10,574 bases of DNA from Paludibacter sp. GTDB taxonomy: Bacteria > Bacteroidota > Bacteroidia > Bacteroidales > Paludibacteraceae. Where the stretch lies: NCBI GenBank assembly GCA_028748945.1, contig JAQTOL010000069.1, positions 1-10,574 on the forward strand, written 5' to 3'. A program made the translations under genes and the position numbers. Below are positions 7,132 to 10,574 of the stretch, in pieces; within the stretch, counting starts at the first letter, position 1; every line of letters starts with the position of its first letter. Below the pieces are notes generated by a model that made no database searches, had not been told where the DNA came from, and worked only from the letters and a program-made list of their open reading frames with translations.

Positions 7132-7155
7132 CCAACCCCCTAAAGGGGGCTTTGG
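7132..7155. repeat. C-run/G-run stem-loop just after sufB
   Basis: CCAACCCCC (7132-7140) pairs with GGGGG at 7145-7149 and, after a 2-base bulge, TTGG at 7152-7155, around a TAAA loop. It begins 5 bases after the sufB stop. CCCCCTAAAGGGGG-type elements are, to my knowledge, widespread dispersed repeats in Bacteroidota intergenic DNA. The stem is strong but no T-run follows, so a full intrinsic terminator is unlikely; mRNA stabilisation or partial attenuation before sufC is possible. Confidence 0.75.
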
Positions 7156-7172
7156 TGGAGTGCGAATTATAA

Positions 7173-7195
7173 ACTTTATTCCAATAAAATAAAGT
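7173..7195. repeat. AT-rich 8-bp hairpin in the sufB-sufC gap
   Basis: ACTTTATT at 7173-7180 and AATAAAGT at 7188-7195 are perfect inverted copies around a 7-base loop. It sits between the two C/G-run elements of the gap. It is weak on its own and may only be part of a composite repeat element. Confidence 0.5.
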
Positions 7196-7239
7196 CGAAT
7201 TCAAAAATAAAAAATAAATAAAACAATACTAATTTAGTT

Positions 7240-7258
7240 CCCCTTTAGGAATTAGGGG
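7240..7258. repeat. Second C-run/G-run element, in inverted orientation, ahead of sufC
   Basis: CCCCT at 7240-7244 and AGGGG at 7254-7258 can form a short stem 9 bases before the sufC ATG. The stretch CCCCTTTAGG at 7240-7249 is also the exact reverse complement of CCTAAAGGGG at 7139-7148, so the two elements bracket the gap as inverted copies. The AGGGG arm sits where a Shine-Dalgarno would, so pairing with either partner could reduce access to the sufC start. Confidence 0.65.
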
Positions 7259-7267
7259 TTATTAATT

Positions 7268-8026
7268 ATGCTAGAAATTAAAAATTTACACGCCAATATC
7301 AATGGCAAAGAGATATTAAAGGGATTGGATCTGGTGGTTCGTCCGGGAGAGATTCATGCTATCATGGGACCAAACGGTGCCGGAAAGTCGACACTGGCTT
7401 CAGTACTTACCGGTAATCAGGCTTTCGAAGTTACACACGGAGATATAACTTTCTATGGTAAAAACTTATTGGAACTTTCACCTGAAGACCGTTCACGCGA
7501 AGGAATTTTTCTGAGTTTTCAATATCCCGTGGAAATACCGGGTGTAAGTATGGTGAACTTCTTGCGTGCCGCCCTGAACGAACACCGGAAATACAAAAAT
7601 CTGGAACCTTTATCTGCTACCGATTTTCTTCGTGTAATGCGTGAAAAGAAAACATTGGTTGAAATGGATAATAAACTGGCCAATCGTGCGGTAAACGAAG
7701 GCTTTTCGGGTGGTGAGAAAAAACGGAATGAGATTTTCCAAATGGCCATGCTCGAACCACGTTTGGCAATTCTTGACGAAACGGATTCAGGACTGGATAT
7801 TGATGCCTTACGTATTGTAGCAAATGGAGTTAATAAGTTAAAAAGCCCCGATAACGCCAGTATCGTAATTACCCACTATCAACGATTGCTGGATTATATC
7901 ATCCCTGATTTTGTACATGTACTCTATGATGGACGTATCGTAAAATCAGGTGGTAAAGAACTGGCTTTGGAACTCGAAGAAAGAGGCTACGACTGGATTA
8001 AAAAGGAAGTGGAAGAAACAGTTTAA
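7268..8026 (+). CDS. sufC: Fe-S assembly ATPase SufC
   Basis: SufC is the cytosolic ABC-type ATPase of SufBC2D; ATP-driven dimerisation reshapes SufB-SufD to allow cluster formation. The 252-residue length is typical. Visible motifs are Walker [10 protein letters not shown] at 34-42, Q-loop Q85 in [12 protein letters not shown], signature [11 protein letters not shown] at 146-156, Walker [13 protein letters not shown] at 167-178 with catalytic E171, and switch histidine H203 in ITHYQRLL. The [10 protein letters not shown] and [11 protein letters not shown] forms distinguish SufC from transport ABC proteins, and no membrane domain is present. The ATG at 7268 precedes the usual MLEIKNL start. 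It is separated by 63 bases from sufD. Confidence 0.97.
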   Translation: MLEIKNLHANINGKEILKGLDLVVRPGEIHAIMGPNGAGKSTLASVLTGNQAFEVTHGDITFYGKNLLELSPEDRSREGIFLSFQYPVEIPGVSMVNFLRAALNEHRKYKNLEPLSATDFLRVMREKKTLVEMDNKLANRAVNEGFSGGEKKRNEIFQMAMLEPRLAILDETDSGLDIDALRIVANGVNKLKSPDNASIVITHYQRLLDYIIPDFVHVLYDGRIVKSGGKELALELEERGYDWIKKEVEETV

Positions 8027-8040
8027 TACACAGTTCCATA

Positions 8041-8070
8041 CACCCCGCTAAAGGAACCTTCAAAAGGGGA
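8041..8070. repeat. Degenerate C/G-run element between sufC and sufD
   Basis: CACCCCGCTAAAGGAACC followed by TTCAAAAGGGGA resembles a diverged copy of the CCCCTAAAGGGG elements of the preceding gap, with CCTT/AAGG at 8058-8068 able to form a small hairpin. It fills most of the 63-base sufC-sufD gap, ending 19 bases before the sufD ATG. The match is partial. Confidence 0.5.
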
Positions 8071-8089
8071 ATTTTAAATAGTATTCAAT

Positions 8090-9487
8090 ATGAAGAACAA
8101 TGAAATAAGCACCTTAAATGCCGCTCCTACGGTGAGGCAAGAGACGCTTGAACAACAATATATCGACTTATACAAAGAACAACGCGAAAGCATTAAAAAG
8201 CATTCTTCTGCCGTGATGAACACATCACGCGACGAATCTTTTGCACGCTTCGAAGCACTGGGATTTCCTACTTCAGCGTTAGAAAACTACAAATATACTG
8301 ACCTGAGAGAAACACTTTCGGTTGATTACGGATTAAATATAAACCGCATTTCAGTACCTATAAATCCATACGAAGTTTTTAAATGTGATGTACCCGGCAT
8401 TCATTCCTATCTTTATTTTGTAGTCAACGACGCTTTTTATCCTGTTAATGATCCTGTTCATAACAAATTACCGGAAGGCGTTATTATTGGAAGTGTGAAA
8501 GATGTGGCCGCTTCACATCCTGAATTACTCCGCGATTATTTCGGAAAACTCAGTACTGCCAAAAATGATGGATTGGTAGCCTTCAACGGGGCTTTTGCCC
8601 AAGATGGCTTCTTCATGTATGTTCCCAAAAATGTGGTAATGGACAGACCGGTGCAATTGGTAAACATTATGCGTTCGGATGTTGATACGATGGCGAATAG
8701 TCATAACCTGATCGTAATCGAGGAAGGTTCTAAAGCTCAGCTTCTGGTTTGCGACCATACAGTTGATGAAGTTCGCTTCCTCTCCAACAGGGTTACAGAA
8801 GTTTTTGTGGGTGAAAATGCCACTTACGAGCATTACAAACTCGAAAATGTACATACCAAAACGACCAACTTATCTACTTTACTGATTGATCAGCGAAAAT
8901 CTTCCAATGTACTGGCAAATGTCATTACACTTCATAACGGTATCACGCGGAACACCATTGAAATTGATCTGGACGGAGAAGGTTGTGACACTTTACTGTG
9001 CGGAATGGTAATAGCAGACAAAAAGCAGGAGGTGGACAATTTTACTTCCATCATTCATAATAAGCCGAATTGCAATAGCCGGGAATTATTTAAATATGTA
9101 TTGGATGATATGTCCAAAGGTGGATTTACCGGAAAATTACTGGTGGCAAAAGATGCCCAGAAAACAGCGGCTTTCCAGACGAACCGGAACATCCTGCTGA
9201 GCAAAACGGCTAAGATGCGTACCAAACCGCAATTGGAAATCTGGGCGGATGATGTAAAATGTTCGCATGGAGCCACGATTGGTTCATTGGACGAATCGGC
9301 AAAATTCTATATGCAATCACGCGGCATTTCTGAGAAGGAAGCCCGCTTGTTGTTGATGTTTGCTTTTACAAATGATGTGATTGAGAATATTCGTATTCCG
9401 GCTTTACAGGATCGCATGAAATTGCTTGTTGAGAAACGCTTGCGTGGCGAACTATCGAAATGTGAAGGTTGTGTGATTTGCCAATAG
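8090..9487 (+). CDS. sufD: Fe-S cluster assembly protein SufD
   Basis: SufD is the SufB paralogue that completes the SufBC2D scaffold and is needed for iron entry. The protein has 465 residues. The N-terminal helical region includes GFPTSALENYKYTDLRE (58-74), typical of SufD. The beta-helix core holds GSKAQLLVCDHT (213-224), and the C-terminal KCSHGATIGSLDE segment at 390-402 contains C391 and H393, matching the Cys/His pair (C358, H360 in E. coli) at the SufB-SufD interface. The end GISEKEARLLLMFAF is the SufC-docking region. The last residues CEGCVIC form a CxxCxxC tail beyond the usual fold, suggesting metal or cluster binding. The ATG at 8090 lacks a clear Shine-Dalgarno. It is the last suf gene here; no sufS or sufE/sufU follows. 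Confidence 0.96.
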   Translation: MKNNEISTLNAAPTVRQETLEQQYIDLYKEQRESIKKHSSAVMNTSRDESFARFEALGFPTSALENYKYTDLRETLSVDYGLNINRISVPINPYEVFKCDVPGIHSYLYFVVNDAFYPVNDPVHNKLPEGVIIGSVKDVAASHPELLRDYFGKLSTAKNDGLVAFNGAFAQDGFFMYVPKNVVMDRPVQLVNIMRSDVDTMANSHNLIVIEEGSKAQLLVCDHTVDEVRFLSNRVTEVFVGENATYEHYKLENVHTKTTNLSTLLIDQRKSSNVLANVITLHNGITRNTIEIDLDGEGCDTLLCGMVIADKKQEVDNFTSIIHNKPNCNSRELFKYVLDDMSKGGFTGKLLVAKDAQKTAAFQTNRNILLSKTAKMRTKPQLEIWADDVKCSHGATIGSLDESAKFYMQSRGISEKEARLLLMFAFTNDVIENIRIPALQDRMKLLVEKRLRGELSKCEGCVICQ

Positions 9488-9512
9488 AATTCAGATAAAA
9501 GAATAAAGACAT

Positions 9513-9578
9513 TTTCCCGTAGATTCCGCAAATTCCCGCAGATATATTTCAGCGTTAATCTTCGGAATCTGCGGGAAA
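9513..9578. repeat. Stem-loop of a CGCAGATT-type repeat after sufD (possible terminator)
   Basis: Left arm 9513-9528 (TTTCCCGTAGATTCCG) and right arm 9563-9578 (CGGAATCTGCGGGAAA) pair over 16 positions with one G-U. The 34-base loop starts with TTCCCGCAGAT (9533-9543), a further partial direct copy of the left arm. This 'cccgcagattccg' style is one I recall as a dispersed repeat in Bacteroidota genomes. The T-rich TTTATTTC follows the right arm, so it may also end the suf transcript. The stem closes 15 bases before the next start codon. Confidence 0.7.
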
Positions 9579-9593
9579 TTTATTTCAAAGTAT

Positions 9594-10223
9594 ATGCAAT
9601 TTAGCAAAGACGAATTAAAACAGAAATTTCAACTACCTTTACCGGGCGTAAGTTCTCATGTGAAGATGGCTTCTTTAAACCGTGCACAGGAACTTATCGA
9701 CAAAAAGGATCAGGTGCTGAATGCAAAAAAAAGTGCAGTGCTGATTCTCTTTTTTCAGGATGAAGATGTTCTGAAAATGATTGTTATCAGGCGAAGCAAT
9801 TATGTTGGAATACATGCCGGGCAGATTGCATTTCCCGGTGGACGATACGAGGAAGAAGACATTAATGTTGAAACAACTGCCTTGCGTGAAATTCAGGAGG
9901 AAATTGGAATTCCGAAAGACAAAATTGAAATTCTCGGTAGGCTTACTGACATATATGTTCCGCCAAGCAATTTTCTTATTAGTGTTTTTGCAGGTTATCT
10001 GAACGAAAAACCCACTTATAAAATTGAGGAACGTGAAGTGGCTGAAGTAATTGAAATTCCTCTTGCCGATTTTTTTAAACCCGATATAATTAAACAAAAA
10101 GATTTCTATGTGGCAAAAGTAAAGGTTGTAACCAATGCACCGTATTACGACACCTCCAATGCTTCAATATGGGGGGCGAGTGCCATGGTAATTAGCGAAT
10201 TGCTCGATATTCTTAAGGCTTAG
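9594..10223 (+). CDS. Nudix hydrolase, CoA-diphosphatase (NudL/NUDT7-like) group
   Basis: A 209-residue cytosolic Nudix protein, probably cleaving CoA or CoA derivatives to 4'-phosphopantetheine species and 3',5'-ADP; substrate assignment is from motif, not proof. The Nudix box spans about 82-105, GGRYEEED through ALREIQEEIGI, with the metal-binding REIQEE at 98-103. Just before it lies VIRRSNYVGIHAGQIAFPGG (64-83), which matches the LLTxRSxxLxxHxGQxxFPGG signature of the CoA-diphosphatase subgroup. The C-terminal SIWGASAMVISELLDIL is also typical. The ATG at 9594 gives a conventional N-terminus. It lies 106 bases after sufD with a repeat stem-loop between, so link to suf transcription is doubtful. 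Confidence 0.88.
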   Translation: MQFSKDELKQKFQLPLPGVSSHVKMASLNRAQELIDKKDQVLNAKKSAVLILFFQDEDVLKMIVIRRSNYVGIHAGQIAFPGGRYEEEDINVETTALREIQEEIGIPKDKIEILGRLTDIYVPPSNFLISVFAGYLNEKPTYKIEEREVAEVIEIPLADFFKPDIIKQKDFYVAKVKVVTNAPYYDTSNASIWGASAMVISELLDILKA

Positions 10224-10244
10224 TTCATTTTTACTCATTTTCAA

Positions 10245-10262
10245 TCCCGATAGCTATCGGGA
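10245..10262. repeat. Perfect 18-bp palindrome TCCCGATAGCTATCGGGA
   Basis: The 18 bases are fully self-complementary around the central AGCT. It lies 21 bases after the Nudix stop and 27 bases before the rluF-like start. CCCGATAGCTATCGGG palindromes are, from memory, frequent intergenic repeats in Bacteroidota. As RNA it could be a short terminator stem, but no T-run follows (ACCCACG); as DNA it could bind a dimeric protein. Confidence 0.75.
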
Positions 10263-10289
10263 CCCACGTTTTCAAATTTATCATTTCTT

Positions 10290-10574
10290 ATGGCCGAAAA
10301 AATCCGATTAAACAAATTTATCAGCGACAGCGGTGTTTGCTCACGACGTGAAGCCGACAAATATATCGAACAAGGTCATGTTTTTGTGAATGGAAAACGT
10401 GCAGTCGTGGGCGATCAGGTTTCGGCCCGTGACAAAGTGATGTTGAATGGAAACCAGATTGAAGCAAAAATCGGAGATAATTTCGTTTTTCTGGCATTTA
10501 ACAAACCGGTTGGGGTAATCAGTACCACCGAAATAGGCGTAAAAGAGAGTATCATTGATTATATCGGTTATCAT
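10290..10574 (+). CDS. rluF: 23S rRNA pseudouridine synthase, RluF-like (5' part, cut by window end)
   Basis: The first 95 residues of an RsuA/RluB/E/F-family enzyme that isomerises uridine to pseudouridine in rRNA; E. coli RluF acts on 23S U2604. It opens MAEKIRLNKFISDSGVCSRR, followed by EADKYIEQGHVFVNGKRAVVGDQV, a complete S4 RNA-binding domain at about 5-60. The start of the catalytic domain follows with LAFNKPVGVISTTE at 68-81. The S4 part is very close to E. coli RluF as I recall it, which favours RluF over RluB or RsuA. The catalytic motif GRLDxxSxGL lies beyond the window, so activity cannot be checked. The ATG at 10290 gives the expected short N-terminus; it is preceded by the 18-bp palindrome. 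Confidence 0.9.
   Translation, partial: MAEKIRLNKFISDSGVCSRREADKYIEQGHVFVNGKRAVVGDQVSARDKVMLNGNQIEAKIGDNFVFLAFNKPVGVISTTEIGVKESIIDYIGYH

Noticed and set aside
7132..7155. Intrinsic terminator ending the sufB transcript
   Set aside because: The stem is strong but is not followed by a T-run, and sufC and sufD continue in the same direction as obligate partners, so a full stop is unlikely.
9675..10097. Minus-strand open frame of 140 codons across the Nudix gene
   Set aside because: It is the shadow of a gene with clear Nudix motifs; its translation is Asn/Phe/Lys-rich without features.

Overview
The window reads as chromosomal DNA of a member of the Bacteroidota, probably an anaerobic or facultative Bacteroidia lineage. 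The evidence is its AT-rich, A-rich start regions with few Shine-Dalgarno sequences, a TAnnTTTG-type -7 promoter element ahead of the suf genes, the sufBCD order, and several intergenic palindromes of kinds I recall as common in Bacteroidota genomes. No database search was possible, so this placement is inference. All recognisable genes lie on the + strand.

Left part (1-2158): the last codons of a membrane protein, a strong intergenic stem-loop, then a close pair of genes encoding a DUF438 / hemerythrin-like / PAS protein and a DUF1858-DUF2249-type protein. Spacing suggests the pair is co-transcribed. Such proteins are often annotated near nitric-oxide or oxygen respiration genes, and the upstream C-terminal fragment would fit a haem-copper oxidase subunit, though it is too short to prove. 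After the pair lies a short stretch that reads as the debris of a frameshifted small gene.

Middle part (2168-5366): a large membrane protein of the PepSY-TM type that looks internally duplicated, a ClC-family anion transporter starting at TTG and lacking the glutamates that define H+/Cl- exchangers, and a 63-residue single-cluster ferredoxin.

Right part (5367-10574): a promoter-bearing intergenic region and the sufB-sufC-sufD genes for the SufBC2D iron-sulfur cluster scaffold. Both gaps inside this operon (sufB-sufC and sufC-sufD) hold C/G-run inverted-repeat elements. sufD is followed by a repeat-type stem-loop, a Nudix hydrolase of the CoA-diphosphatase group, an 18-bp perfect palindrome, and the 5' part of an RluF-like 23S rRNA pseudouridine synthase cut by the window edge. 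No cysteine desulfurase (sufS) or sulfur-transfer gene (sufE/sufU) follows sufD here.

I do not see a clear novel defence or mobile system: no CRISPR array, transposase, integrase, tRNA or rRNA. The most interesting items are the non-canonical hemerythrin domain and its paired DUF protein, the duplicated PepSY-TM protein, the exchanger-deficient ClC, the decayed ORF, and the repeat elements inside the suf operon.
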